Positions 50,951-60,395 of a stretch of DNA of 64,000 nucleotides are shown in pieces; position 1 is the stretch's first letter, and each line of letters starts with the position of its first letter. Under the pieces are notes generated by a model. It saw only the letters and a list, made by a program, of their open reading frames with translations, was not told the origin of the DNA and did no database searches. Source of the DNA: BS750m-G62 sp046483505 (lineage in GTDB: Bacteria > Planctomycetota > Phycisphaerae > FEN-1346); assembly GCA_046483505.1 (NCBI GenBank), contig JAWODB010000350.1:1-64000 (forward strand), read 5' to 3'. Position numbers and translations under genes: made by a program.

Positions 50951-51561
50951 GTGCGGCAGCGGCATTGCGACGCATCGCGACGTTCGTCCAGACCTGGCTC
51001 GTCGGGGCCGGTGCCGGCGGCCGGCGGACGAGCCAGGGCCGGTGGCTTCACGTCGGCCTGACCGTCACGCTGCTGGCGGCCGGCGTGGCCGCCTGGGCCG
51101 TGGCGCTCATCCAGCCCTGGAAGGCGAAGGCGGCCGACCGGGGCATCGTGGCCGTCCGGGGGCAGCCGGCGCCGCAGCCGGTTCGCGAGGCGGCCGAGGA
51201 GGCTGAGCAATTGTTCGAGCCGGCGACGCCGACGGTGCTGCCCGTCCTGGCGCGGAACCCGTTCGCGACGCCCGGCCTGGCCGAGGCGACGGACGCGGCG
51301 CCCCGGCCGACGTCTGCGCCGCCGGAGGAGCCGCCTTGCCCGGGCGGCGGTGCGGCGACGGCGAAACATGTGGCCGAGACCGCGCGGGACCTGCAACTGA
51401 AAGCGACCGTCCGCTCCACGAGGGGTGAGCGGTGGGTCGTCATTAACGACAGGGTGTATCGCGAGGGGGATGAGGTGGCCGGCCTGACCCTGGTGGAGAT
51501 CGGCGAGACGTGCGCCACGCTCCGCCGCGGCGGGGTCACCTGTGTGATCCGAATGGACTAA
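50947..51561 (+). CDS. pilP: PilP/GspC-like periplasmic linker protein
   Basis: A 204-residue protein with one membrane helix (about 38-57), a Pro/Ala-rich linker and a C-terminal small beta domain: LKATVRSTRGERWVVINDRVYREGD...LTLVEIGETCATLRRGG, the HR/PilP-type domain that docks to the secretin. Typical PilP is a lipoprotein, but this one is membrane-anchored, as GspC is. ATGA overlap with pilO; the secretin gene follows by 14 bases. Confidence 0.75.
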   Translation: MSAAAALRRIATFVQTWLVGAGAGGRRTSQGRWLHVGLTVTLLAAGVAAWAVALIQPWKAKAADRGIVAVRGQPAPQPVREAAEEAEQLFEPATPTVLPVLARNPFATPGLAEATDAAPRPTSAPPEEPPCPGGGAATAKHVAETARDLQLKATVRSTRGERWVVINDRVYREGDEVAGLTLVEIGETCATLRRGGVTCVIRMD

Positions 51562-51575
51562 GGAGGGAGATCGTC

Positions 51576-53537
51576 ATGGGGACGCAGAGACCCCCACAAC
51601 CCGTACACTGGTGCCGCGTGATGCTGGCGGCGGCCGTCGTGCTGGCCGCGGCTGCCGCCGTGGCGGCCGCCGAGGAAGCCGCCGAGGCGGACCCGGAGAC
51701 GACGGCAGCGTCGGAGCAGCCCCCGCCCGCTGTGGGCGACGCGCCGGCCGCTGACGCCGCCGGCAAGACACAGGCGGCGCCGACGGCCGCCGGCAACATC
51801 GAACTGCACGTCAAGAACGACGACCTCACCAACGTCCTGGAACTGCTCTCGCAGCAGTACCGGCTGAATATTGTGGCCAGCAAGGGCGCCACGGGCAAGG
51901 TGACGGCCGATCTCTATGACGTGACGGTCGAGGAGGCGCTCGACGCCATCTGCCGGGCCGCCGACCTCGGCTGGAGGCGCGAGAACGGCGTCATCTACAT
52001 CTACACCGCCCAGCAACTCAAGGCCATGGCCGAGGACGAGTCGCGCCTCGAGACCGAGGTCTTCGAGTTGAACTGGCTTTCCGCCCAGGAGGCCGTCAAC
52101 CTCCTGGACCCGCTCAAGTCGCAGCAGGGCAGCGTGACCGGCAGCCAGGATCCCGAAACGGGTATCCCCTCCGGCGCGAGCGGCGGGACGGGCGGCAACT
52201 CGCTGTGCCTCTCCGACACCGTCGTGGCCCGCGACTTCCCGGAGAACCTCGAGCGCATGCGCGAGGTCATCCGCAGGATGGACCGCCGGCCGCGGCAGGT
52301 CCTCGTCGAGGCCACCATCCTCCGGGCCACGCTCAACGACAACACCAGCCTCGGCATCGACTTCAACGTGCTGGCGGGCATCGATTTCCGCGATCTCTCC
52401 GACACGAACGTCCCCATCCGGGACGTGACGGCCAACATGGATCCCACGAACCCGGGCGCGCCCGCCATGACCGTCCCCGCCGAGCAGAAACCGTTCGGCA
52501 ACGTCAGCCAGGTGGGCTTCGCCGGTCCCGGCCCGGGCTTGAACATCGGCGTCATGACTAACGGCGTCTCGCTGTTCGTCCGGGCGATGGAGGCGGTCAC
52601 GGACACCACCGTCATCAGCAACCCGAAGGTCCTGGCCCTGAACAAGCAGCGGGCCGAGGTCATCGTCGGCGAACGCCTCGGGTACCTGACGACCACCGTG
52701 ACCGAGACCAGCGCCATCCAGGCGGTGGAGTTCATCGAGAGCGGCACGCAGTTGATCTTCCGGCCGTTCATCGGCGACGACGGGTACGTGCGGATGGAAA
52801 TCCACCCCGAGCTCTCCTCCGGCGAAATCGTCAACGACCTGCCCCGCGAGGATACCACCGAGGTCACCTGCAACGTCATGGTCAAGGACGGGCACACCAT
52901 CGTCATCGGCTGCCTGTTCGACGAGGACGTTTCGATTGCCCGCAGCCAGGTGCCCGGCCTGGGCAACATTCCGGGCCTGGGCTGGCTGTTCCGCAGCAAG
53001 ACGGACCAGACCATCCGCAACGAAGTCATCATCCTCCTGACGCCGCACATCATCGAGCACGAGGAGGACGCCGCCGCCTTGGGCGAAAGCGTCATGTCCG
53101 ACGTGCGCCGCCGAGCGCTCGGCATCCGCGAGGGGTTCAGTTTCTTCACCCGCGAGCGGATCACCATCGGCTACGTCCAGGCCGCTCAGGAGGCCTGGGC
53201 ACGCTACCAACAGACCGGCCGCGACTCGGACCTCAACGAGGCCTGCTGGAACGTCCAGATCGCCACCGACGTGGCCCCGAACAACCTCGACGCCCTCCGC
53301 CTGAAGGACAAGGTCCTGACCGCCAAGAACGGCGAGCCCTACACGCCGCCGGACGTCACCATCTGGGACAGCATCCGCGAGCGGATGCGGATGATCGACA
53401 CGGCGCGCGGCGTGGCGATGCCCCGCAAGGCCAAGTTCCGCGTGCCCGAGAAGACGCCTCCTTCCGGCTCCCGCCCGACAGCCGACGAGACGCCCGAGAC
53501 GCCCGAACAAACGAAGGAGGACCCCGATGCGAACTAA
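51576..53537 (+). CDS. pilQ: secretin (PilQ/GspD family outer membrane channel)
   Basis: A 653-residue secretin. It has a signal peptide (about 1-35), an Ala/Glu/Pro-rich linker, one STN/N0-like domain (IELHVKNDDLTNVLELLSQQY... about 73-150), an N-domain and the C-terminal secretin core: RRPRQVLVEATILRATLND, VISNPKVLALNKQRAEVIVG and VPGLGNIPGLGWLFRSK. About 140 residues follow the core (from roughly residue 510) and end in a Pro/Glu/Thr-rich tail. AAGGAGG precedes the ATG. Downstream gene starts inside its 3' end (11-base overlap). Confidence 0.9.
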   Translation: MGTQRPPQPVHWCRVMLAAAVVLAAAAAVAAAEEAAEADPETTAASEQPPPAVGDAPAADAAGKTQAAPTAAGNIELHVKNDDLTNVLELLSQQYRLNIVASKGATGKVTADLYDVTVEEALDAICRAADLGWRRENGVIYIYTAQQLKAMAEDESRLETEVFELNWLSAQEAVNLLDPLKSQQGSVTGSQDPETGIPSGASGGTGGNSLCLSDTVVARDFPENLERMREVIRRMDRRPRQVLVEATILRATLNDNTSLGIDFNVLAGIDFRDLSDTNVPIRDVTANMDPTNPGAPAMTVPAEQKPFGNVSQVGFAGPGPGLNIGVMTNGVSLFVRAMEAVTDTTVISNPKVLALNKQRAEVIVGERLGYLTTTVTETSAIQAVEFIESGTQLIFRPFIGDDGYVRMEIHPELSSGEIVNDLPREDTTEVTCNVMVKDGHTIVIGCLFDEDVSIARSQVPGLGNIPGLGWLFRSKTDQTIRNEVIILLTPHIIEHEEDAAALGESVMSDVRRRALGIREGFSFFTRERITIGYVQAAQEAWARYQQTGRDSDLNEACWNVQIATDVAPNNLDALRLKDKVLTAKNGEPYTPPDVTIWDSIRERMRMIDTARGVAMPRKAKFRVPEKTPPSGSRPTADETPETPEQTKEDPDAN

Positions 53538-54639
53538 ACGATTCCTGGTCGCCGCCGCCGTCGTCGCGCTCTTCCTGGCGGCCGGATGCGACAACCACAT
53601 GGCCGCCAAACGCGGCGAGGCCGAGCATCGCTGGGCGGCGTCCCGCGCCGAGATGGTCACCAACATGGCCCAGCATTCGTACGAGCGGGGCAACTTCGCC
53701 CGGGCACGCGAGCAACTCGACCCGATCATCCGGTCCGGCACCCCGTACGCCCCGGCCTACGTGCTGATGGCCCGTCTGGCGGCCGACCAGGGCGACCTGG
53801 ACGAGGCCCGCAACTACGCCTGCTCCGCCACCCAGGTGGACGGCGCCTCCGCCGAGGCCTGGTACGTCCTCGGCACGGTGGAGCAGACGCTCGGCCACCG
53901 CCAGAAGGCGCTGACCGCCTTCGGCAAGGCGGCCGGAGAGGAACCCTTCAATCCGCGCCACGTCGTGGCCGAGGCCGAGATGTTCGTCGCCATCGGCGAG
54001 GTCGAGGCCGCCGAGCGCACCCTGGCCGCCGCCTGCGACCAGATGCCCGGCAGCGCCGAGGTGCACGCCTCCTACGGCGCCGTCCTCTCGCGCCTCGGCC
54101 GATACGAGGCGGCGGCCGGCCAGTACCGGATTGCGATGCGCCTGGACCCCGAGAACATGCTCCCCAAGGAGCGTCTGGCCGTCGCCCTCTTCCGCAGCGG
54201 GGCCTACGCCGAGGCCGAGCCGATGCTGGCCGACCTCCAGCGGTCCGAGCCGGAGTTCGCCACCGGCTGGATGTGCCAGATGCGGGCCGATTGCCTCATG
54301 GCCCTGCGACGGCCGGAGCCCGCCCGGACCCTGTACGCCCGCGCGGTCGAGGCCTCGCCGAAGGCCGTTGCGCCGCGCGTCGGCCTGGCCCGGTGCGCCA
54401 TCCTCGAGGACCGGCTGCCGGAAGCCCGCCGGCACCTGGAGCAGGTCCTGAAGGAAAGCCCCGGCCACACGGAGGCGAACGGCCTGCTGGGGTACGTGCT
54501 GGCGGCCACGGGTCGGCCGGCGGAGGCCGTCCCGCACCTGAAACTGCCCATGCAGGACCCGGCCTGCACGGGCCGGGAAACGATACGTCACCTTCTTGCC
54601 TGCGCGGAGGCATCGTCGGCGGTCGCACCCGCACCGTGA
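53527..54639 (+). CDS. TPR lipoprotein of the pilus locus (PilF/PilW-like)
   Basis: A 370-residue lipoprotein (lipobox LAAGC, Cys21) with about nine TPR units, such as ERGNFARAREQLDPII, LDEARNYACSATQVD, GRYEAAAGQYRIAMRLDP and LPEARRHLEQVLKESPGH. In type IV pilus systems the TPR lipoprotein PilF/PilW pilots the secretin to the outer membrane; the length is larger than the ~250-residue pilots, so the role is inferred mainly from position after the secretin. The start codon lies inside the secretin gene. Confidence 0.72.
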   Translation: MRTKRFLVAAAVVALFLAAGCDNHMAAKRGEAEHRWAASRAEMVTNMAQHSYERGNFARAREQLDPIIRSGTPYAPAYVLMARLAADQGDLDEARNYACSATQVDGASAEAWYVLGTVEQTLGHRQKALTAFGKAAGEEPFNPRHVVAEAEMFVAIGEVEAAERTLAAACDQMPGSAEVHASYGAVLSRLGRYEAAAGQYRIAMRLDPENMLPKERLAVALFRSGAYAEAEPMLADLQRSEPEFATGWMCQMRADCLMALRRPEPARTLYARAVEASPKAVAPRVGLARCAILEDRLPEARRHLEQVLKESPGHTEANGLLGYVLAATGRPAEAVPHLKLPMQDPACTGRETIRHLLACAEASSAVAPAP

Positions 54640-54781
54640 GGTTCACCGACAGCCCCCAACGGGGACAGGATGGGTACATGGAGGGGTAGCCGGACGCCCA
54701 CGACGCGCCGTCCGGGGCCGCGCGGCCACGCGCGGCCGGGCGGCGCGCCGGCGTCCGGGCGGCCGACGGAGGTGGCCTGGC

Positions 54782-56227
54782 GTGATTGAATTGCGGCGCG
54801 TGCTGGCCGTCATTCTGCTCTTCATCGGCGTTGGATTCGGACTCCATCTGCTGCTGGACCCCGTGCGCGACGCCGGCCGCAGCGCCGCCGACAAGGCCTT
54901 GATCCTGGGGGCCGGCATGGCCCTGGCCGTCCTCGGAACCATTGGCGGGTACCTCATCGCCCGCATTCCCAAAGAGCGGATCGGAAACGTCGCCGACCAC
55001 CTCGAGACCCTTGTCCGGCGCGGCACGGTGGGCATGGCGGTGGGCGAGGCGGATGCCGATGCCCTCGGCCGCCTCGGACACGCCATCAACCGGTACCTGG
55101 CCTTCGTCAAGGACGAGGTCGAGCAGTCGCGCATGGCCATCAAGGAACGCCAGATCCAGGTCAAGGTCCTGGAGGCGGAGAAGCGGCACATCGAGGCCGT
55201 CATCCATGCCATCAGCGACGGCGTTCTGGTGATGGACGCCTTCGGCGACCTCGTGCTGACGAACGAGGCGGCGAAGACCATCTTCGGGTTCCAGTTCGAG
55301 CCCGGCCGGCGCATGCCCATCGAGGAAGCCATCGCCGACGAGCCGTTCCTGGCCCTGCTCCGCGAGATGCAGGACCAGGGTTCCTTCGTGCCGCACCGGA
55401 CCGCCGAGTGGGTCCAGGGCGAGGGCGACGAGGCACGCGCCTACCGCGTCATCCTGAACACGGTCTTCGAGGGGCCGAAACGCGAACGGGTCAGCGGTGT
55501 CGTGGCCGTCCTTCACGACGTGACCCGCGAGAGGGAAATCGCGCGGACCAAGAGCGACTTCGTCTCGTCCGTTTCCCACGAACTGAAGGCCCCCGTCGCC
55601 AGCATCCGCGCCTACGCCGAGATGCTCGTCGACGGTGAAACGTCCGGACCGGAGGAGGCCCGCGAGTTCCTGAACATCATCGTGGCCGAGACGGAACGCC
55701 TCGGCCGCCTCATCGAGAAGGTGCTCAACCTCAGCCGGCTGGAATCGGGTCTCATCCCGGCCAACAAGACGGACCTGGCGGTGACCGAACTGCTCCGCGA
55801 GGTGGCGGAAGTCGTCTCGCCGCAAGCCGCCGAGAAACGCATCCGCCTGGAGGCGGACCTGGCGCCCGTCTTCTTCCGGGTGCACGGCGACCGCGACATG
55901 CTGTACCAGGCGATCCTCAACGTGGTCTCCAACGCCGTCAAGTACACGGAGGAGGCGGGGCGCGTGTCCATCTCGACCTACCTGGCGGACGGCTCCGTCG
56001 TGGTCGACGTGGCCGATACCGGTGTCGGCATCGCCCCCGAGGAACTGGACCGGGTGTTCGAGAAGTTCTACCGCTCGAAACGGTCGGCGCAAAGCGCCGG
56101 CGGCACGGGACTGGGTCTCCCGCTGGTCAAACACATTGTCGAGACGATCCACGGGGGACGCGTGGCGGTCGAAAGCGAGGTCGGCAGGGGGTCGGTGTTC
56201 CGGCTGTACCTGCCGGCGGTTCGCTGA
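54782..56227 (+). CDS. sensor histidine kinase
   Basis: A 481-residue membrane kinase with two helices (about 7-24 and 40-60) and a very small extracytoplasmic loop, so it probably senses inside the membrane or cytoplasm. A HAMP/linker helix (about 65-120), a PAS domain (about 138-250), then HisKA with SVSHELKAPVAS (His266) and HATPase_c boxes NVVSNAVKYT, DTGVGIAPEE, FEKFYRS and GGTGLGLPLVK. The GTG start has GGAGGTG upstream. It is followed at 23 bases by a response regulator. Confidence 0.92.
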   Translation: MIELRRVLAVILLFIGVGFGLHLLLDPVRDAGRSAADKALILGAGMALAVLGTIGGYLIARIPKERIGNVADHLETLVRRGTVGMAVGEADADALGRLGHAINRYLAFVKDEVEQSRMAIKERQIQVKVLEAEKRHIEAVIHAISDGVLVMDAFGDLVLTNEAAKTIFGFQFEPGRRMPIEEAIADEPFLALLREMQDQGSFVPHRTAEWVQGEGDEARAYRVILNTVFEGPKRERVSGVVAVLHDVTREREIARTKSDFVSSVSHELKAPVASIRAYAEMLVDGETSGPEEAREFLNIIVAETERLGRLIEKVLNLSRLESGLIPANKTDLAVTELLREVAEVVSPQAAEKRIRLEADLAPVFFRVHGDRDMLYQAILNVVSNAVKYTEEAGRVSISTYLADGSVVVDVADTGVGIAPEELDRVFEKFYRSKRSAQSAGGTGLGLPLVKHIVETIHGGRVAVESEVGRGSVFRLYLPAVR

Positions 56228-56250
56228 CGCCGCCGAAGGAGAGGTACCCG

Positions 56251-56628
56251 ATGGCCTGGAAGGTTCTCGTGGCCGACGACGAGCCATGCATCACGACCAT
56301 CGTCTCGAAGAAACTCCGCAACGCGGGGTTCGAGGTTTGCGTGGCAAGGGACGGGCAGGAGGCCTTCGACATGGCCCTGGCCGAGCGCCCGGACTTCCTC
56401 GTGACCGACCTCCAGATGCCGCTGATGAGCGGCCTGGAACTCGTCGCCCGCCTGACGGCCGAACTGGACGACCCCGTTCCCGCGCTGCTGCTGACGGCCA
56501 AGGGATTCGAACTGGAGAACGAGAGCCTCGACGCGCTGCCCATCTTGATGGTCATGACGAAACCCTTCAGCCCCCGCGAACTGCTCGACAACGTCCGCGA
56601 GGCCCTGGGCGCCGCCGCCCCGACCTGA
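56251..56628 (+). CDS. single-domain response regulator
   Basis: A 125-residue receiver domain with no output domain. The acidic pair is DDE near residue 9, the phospho-acceptor is Asp in FLVTDLQMP (about 54), with Thr in LLLTAKG and Lys in VMTKPFSPREL. Stand-alone receivers signal by protein contacts (as CheY or Spo0F do); partners here may be the HD-GYP or motor proteins encoded downstream. It is presumably phosphorylated by the kinase just upstream. Confidence 0.92.
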   Translation: MAWKVLVADDEPCITTIVSKKLRNAGFEVCVARDGQEAFDMALAERPDFLVTDLQMPLMSGLELVARLTAELDDPVPALLLTAKGFELENESLDALPILMVMTKPFSPRELLDNVREALGAAAPT

Positions 56629-56636
56629 GGCAACGG

Positions 56637-58175
56637 ATGATTTCGCCCTCGTCAACGTGTCCGCCGAAGCCGGCCCTCGCCATCCCGGACGGGCTGGTGG
56701 ACGCGCTGCGCGACCGGACGGGCGTGGCGGTCCGTTTCTTCGACGCCGACGGCGCCCCGCTGCCCGCCGGCGACGGCGCGGACGCCGCCGGAACCGCGCC
56801 GGACCCTTCCCACGGCGAACCGCTTGCCCGAGTGGTGAGGGAGGCCGTCGAGGCCGGCGAAGACCGGGTCGAGCCCACCCCGGACGGCCTGGCGGCGGCG
56901 TGGCCGATACGGCAGCACGGCCGGCCGGCGGTCGTGGCCGCCGCCGTCCTGACGGACGTCGGTCCCGGCGAGGCGTCGGTGGGGCGGCGGTTGCTGGCGG
57001 GCGTCGGCGAGGCCGTCCGCGCGCGGTTCGCCCTGGCCGAGGCCGCCAACCAGTGCGATTCCCTCTCCGGGGCGCTGGCCCAGAGTTTCGAAGAGATCAC
57101 CCTGCTGCACAACGTGGGCGAGATTCTGCGGGTCACGCGGCCCATTCCGGGGCTGCTGGAGTACGTGTGTTCGGAATTGCGCGAGACGACGGGCGCCGAG
57201 GCCGCCGCCGCCTGCCTGCCCGACGAGGACGGTGGCGAGCCGCTCCTCGTCACGGCGGGCGAACCCCCCGTGGCCGAGGCCGACCTGCCGGGCCTCCTGG
57301 CCGACCTTCTGGACGGGGCGCAGGGGTCGGCCGCCATCATCAACTACTGTCAGCAGGAGCCGGCCCTGGCGCGGCTGTCGGGGGCGCTCGAGCGGGTGGC
57401 CGTCGTCCCGCTGCCCCTCGGCGAGGGGGACGTCGGCGCGGTCGCGATCTTCAACCGGCCGCGCATGGAGTTCGGCAGCCCCGACGTCAAACTCGTGCGG
57501 TCCAGCGCCAACGCGACGGCCGTCTTCATCGAGAACCGCCGCCTCTTCCGCGACCTCCACACCATGATGCTCGACCTGGTGCGGGCGCTGGTCTCGAGCG
57601 TCGACGCCAAGGACCCGTACACGTGCGGCCACAGCGAGCGGGTCGCCATCCTGTGCCGCGAACTGGCCCGCGAACTCGGCCTCACCGACGAGGAAATCGA
57701 GCAGGCCTACATGGCGGGCCTGCTGCACGACATCGGCAAGATTGGGACGCCGGAGGCGATCCTCCGCAAGGAGGGGGCGCTGCGGCCCGAGGAACGGCGG
57801 GTCATCGGCGAACACCCGAGTATCGGCGGCCACATCCTGGAGGGCATCAAGCAGTTGCAGGAGGTCCGCGAGGCCGTCGTCCATCATCACGAGCGGCTCG
57901 ACGGCTCCGGGTACCCGCAGGGGGTCTCGGGTGACGACCTCCCGATGCTGGCCCGCATCGTCGGCCTCGCAGACTCGTTCGACGCGATGACGAGCACGCG
58001 GCCGTACCGCGAGATGATGCCCCTGGAGGCGGTCGAGCGGGAAATCGAGCGGCACACGGGCTCGCAGTTCGATCCCCAAGTGGCGGAGGCGTTCAAGCGG
58101 ATCGACAAGCAGAACCTGATGGAGCAGTTCGCCGCCCATCCACGCTCCGCCTGTACGGCGGATGCCGGGAGGTAA
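56637..58175 (+). CDS. GAF/HD-GYP c-di-GMP phosphodiesterase-like protein
   Basis: A 512-residue cytoplasmic protein. The N-terminal half reads as a divergent sensor region with a GAF domain (about 155-305, ETTGAEAAAACLPDEDGG...PLPLGEGDVGAVAIFN). The C-terminal HD-GYP domain has GHSERV, HDIGK (364-368), HHERLDGSGYP and a D-S-F-D-A-M-T-S segment, all needed for c-di-GMP hydrolysis. It is 8 bases after the response regulator and 5 bases before the STAS gene. The start ATG has GAGG six bases upstream. Confidence 0.9.
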   Translation: MISPSSTCPPKPALAIPDGLVDALRDRTGVAVRFFDADGAPLPAGDGADAAGTAPDPSHGEPLARVVREAVEAGEDRVEPTPDGLAAAWPIRQHGRPAVVAAAVLTDVGPGEASVGRRLLAGVGEAVRARFALAEAANQCDSLSGALAQSFEEITLLHNVGEILRVTRPIPGLLEYVCSELRETTGAEAAAACLPDEDGGEPLLVTAGEPPVAEADLPGLLADLLDGAQGSAAIINYCQQEPALARLSGALERVAVVPLPLGEGDVGAVAIFNRPRMEFGSPDVKLVRSSANATAVFIENRRLFRDLHTMMLDLVRALVSSVDAKDPYTCGHSERVAILCRELARELGLTDEEIEQAYMAGLLHDIGKIGTPEAILRKEGALRPEERRVIGEHPSIGGHILEGIKQLQEVREAVVHHHERLDGSGYPQGVSGDDLPMLARIVGLADSFDAMTSTRPYREMMPLEAVEREIERHTGSQFDPQVAEAFKRIDKQNLMEQFAAHPRSACTADAGR

Positions 58176-58180
58176 CTCGC

Positions 58181-58516
58181 ATGGCGACGACGGCGGATGC
58201 CTACGGCAGCATGATGGTCCTGTCGGTGGAGCCGGCGCTGACGGCGCGGGAGGGCAACGACTTCCGCGACGTCGCCGGCGAGCAGATTCGTTCGGGGGCC
58301 CGCTGGTTTATTCTCGACCTGTCGGGCGTCGGCTACTTCGACAGTGCGGGCCTGGAAACCCTCGCCTGGTTCCAGGACCAGATGGAGGCGTCGGGCGGCG
58401 ACGCGAAGGTGGCCGGCCTCAAGGGGCTGGCCCGCCAGACGTTCGAGATCGTCCGCTTCGACAGGAAGTTCGAGGTCTACGACTCCGTGCACGAGGCCGT
58501 CAAAAGTTTCCATTGA
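58181..58516 (+). CDS. STAS-domain protein (anti-sigma-factor antagonist type)
   Basis: A 111-residue single STAS domain with the phosphorylatable Ser in SGVGYFDSAGLETL (Ser55), as in SpoIIAA/RsbV. The family works with a switch kinase and phosphatase to release a partner such as an anti-sigma factor; none is seen here. Its place between the HD-GYP gene and the pilus motor-like gene suggests a part in a local phosphorelay. Confidence 0.88.
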   Translation: MATTADAYGSMMVLSVEPALTAREGNDFRDVAGEQIRSGARWFILDLSGVGYFDSAGLETLAWFQDQMEASGGDAKVAGLKGLARQTFEIVRFDRKFEVYDSVHEAVKSFH

Positions 58517-58613
58517 CCGGTCCGGCGGGGGGACGGCGGCGCCGCGGCCCACGGGCATACCCCGGGCCGCACGCGCCGCCGGGCCGGTCGGCTTGGAACG
58601 GGTGAAACCGGTT

Positions 58614-60374
58614 ATGACAGCGACCAACGAAACCCCGCGGCGGGCCCGGCTGGGCGATCTGCTCATCGCCCGCCAGGCCATCAACCACGACCAACTCCAG
58701 CACGCGCTGGAGGTGCAGCAGAACGGCCAGCAGGACCGGCTCGTCGGCGAAATCCTCGTCGACCTCGGCTACGCCACCCAGGAGCAGGTCCTCTCGGCCG
58801 TCGCGGAGGCCTGCGGCGTGCCGTTCGTCCGGCTTGTGCCGCAACTCGTCGACCCGGCCGTCCGCGGGGTCCTCCCGGCCGCATTCATCCAGAAGCACTG
58901 CGTGCTGCCGCTCTTCCGCGTTCGCGACGTGTTGACCGTGGCGGTCTCGGAGCCGTCGAACGTCTTCCTGGTGGACGAGATCGCCCACGCGGCCGGTCTC
59001 AGCGTCCAGGTGGTGGCCGCCACGGCGGACAACATCTACCGGATGCTGGACGAAACGCGACCGGACGGCAAAGAGGTGGCCCAGGTCGTGGACGAGCCCG
59101 GCCTCGGCGTCTCGGTGGCCGACGACAGTCTGCTGCCGGACGACTACGAGACGATGTACGGCAACTGGCCGGCCGAGAAGGTGGCCGGCCTGCTCATCCG
59201 CGAGGCGGTCCGCGCCCGGGCGACGGCCATCCACCTGGAGCCGGACGAAAAGGTGCTGCGAATCCGGTTCCGGATCGACGGCGTGCTGCACGTGGTGATG
59301 CGTCCGCCCGCCCGCCTGGCCGAAAGGCTCGCCGCCGCCTTTCACGAGATGCTGGGCGCCACGACGGCATCCGCCAAGGTGCCGGACTACCACCGCAGCG
59401 CGCGGCTCCTGGTGCAGGGCCGGCCGGTCCAGTTGCACGTGACGGGGTTGGGCGGGGCGTTCGGCCGGCGGACCGTCATCCGCCTGGTCTGCGAGGAGGA
59501 CGCCCAGAAACCCCTCGAGAAACTCGGGGCCGACTTCCGCCTCCTGGACGACTACCGCGACCTCCTCGCCGAGCCCCGCGGGCTCATCCTCCTGGCCGGG
59601 CCCCGCGAGAGCGGCGTCACAACCACCCTCTACAGCACCATCGGGGCGCTGGACCCGATTCGCCTCAACGTCTGCACGTTCGAGTCGGCCGTGACGTTCG
59701 CCATGCCGGGAGTCAATCAGTTTTCGCCGGCCACCTGCGGGGAGCGGGACGCCGCCAGAGTGCTGCGCCGTCTGCTTTACCAGCAGCCGGACGTCCTGGC
59801 GCTGGACGGGACGCTGGACGGGGCGGTGGCGCCGTGGGTGCTCGAAGCCGCCCTGGACGGCTGCCTGGTCGTGGCGGACCTCCGCGGCCGCGACGCCGCC
59901 GACGCCGTCGCGCGGCTGGCGAGCCAGGTGTCACCGGACCTGTTGGCCAAGGCGCTGCGGGGGGTGATGGCGCAGCGGCTGGTCCGGACGGTGTGCCTCC
60001 ACTGCCGCACCAGCCACGAGCCGTCGGCGGCCCTGCGGCGGCGCGTCGGGGAGGCCTTCGGCTCGGTCGAGGAATACGTCAAGGGACGGGGCTGCTCGAA
60101 CTGCTACCAGACGGGCTTCTACGGCCGCATCGGCCTGTACGAACTCGTCACGTTCGATACGGCCCTCGCCGAGACCGTCCGCCGCAACGAGGGGGTGGAA
60201 GTGCTGCGGCGGGCGTTCGCCGAGGACGACCGGCCGACGATCTGGCGCGACGGGATCAACAAGGTCCGGGCGGGGATCACGTCGCTGGAGGAGGTGATGC
60301 GGGTCCTGGCGGGATGTCCGGGCGGGCTGCATGCGCCGCAGGCGACGGCCGAGGTGTTTTCGCGCGCCGAATGA
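58614..60374 (+). CDS. GspE/PilB-like protein with degenerate ATPase site and intact MshEN domain
   Basis: A 586-residue protein of the type II secretion/type IV pilus assembly ATPase family. The N-terminal MshEN domain is well kept: RLGDLLIARQAINHDQLQHA (12-31) and VGEILVDLGYATQEQ (44-58), the c-di-GMP-binding pattern. The ATPase domain is not: Walker A reads GPRESGVTT (329-337), with Val335 where Lys is required, and the GEIRD-type Walker B/His-box region is DVLALDGTLDG. The zinc site CLHC...CSNC (461-464, 494-497) remains. It probably binds the platform without hydrolysing ATP. GspE proper is not in the window. Confidence 0.8.
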   Translation: MTATNETPRRARLGDLLIARQAINHDQLQHALEVQQNGQQDRLVGEILVDLGYATQEQVLSAVAEACGVPFVRLVPQLVDPAVRGVLPAAFIQKHCVLPLFRVRDVLTVAVSEPSNVFLVDEIAHAAGLSVQVVAATADNIYRMLDETRPDGKEVAQVVDEPGLGVSVADDSLLPDDYETMYGNWPAEKVAGLLIREAVRARATAIHLEPDEKVLRIRFRIDGVLHVVMRPPARLAERLAAAFHEMLGATTASAKVPDYHRSARLLVQGRPVQLHVTGLGGAFGRRTVIRLVCEEDAQKPLEKLGADFRLLDDYRDLLAEPRGLILLAGPRESGVTTTLYSTIGALDPIRLNVCTFESAVTFAMPGVNQFSPATCGERDAARVLRRLLYQQPDVLALDGTLDGAVAPWVLEAALDGCLVVADLRGRDAADAVARLASQVSPDLLAKALRGVMAQRLVRTVCLHCRTSHEPSAALRRRVGEAFGSVEEYVKGRGCSNCYQTGFYGRIGLYELVTFDTALAETVRRNEGVEVLRRAFAEDDRPTIWRDGINKVRAGITSLEEVMRVLAGCPGGLHAPQATAEVFSRAE

Positions 60375-60395
60375 CCGGCCCCGGCGCCGGAGCGG

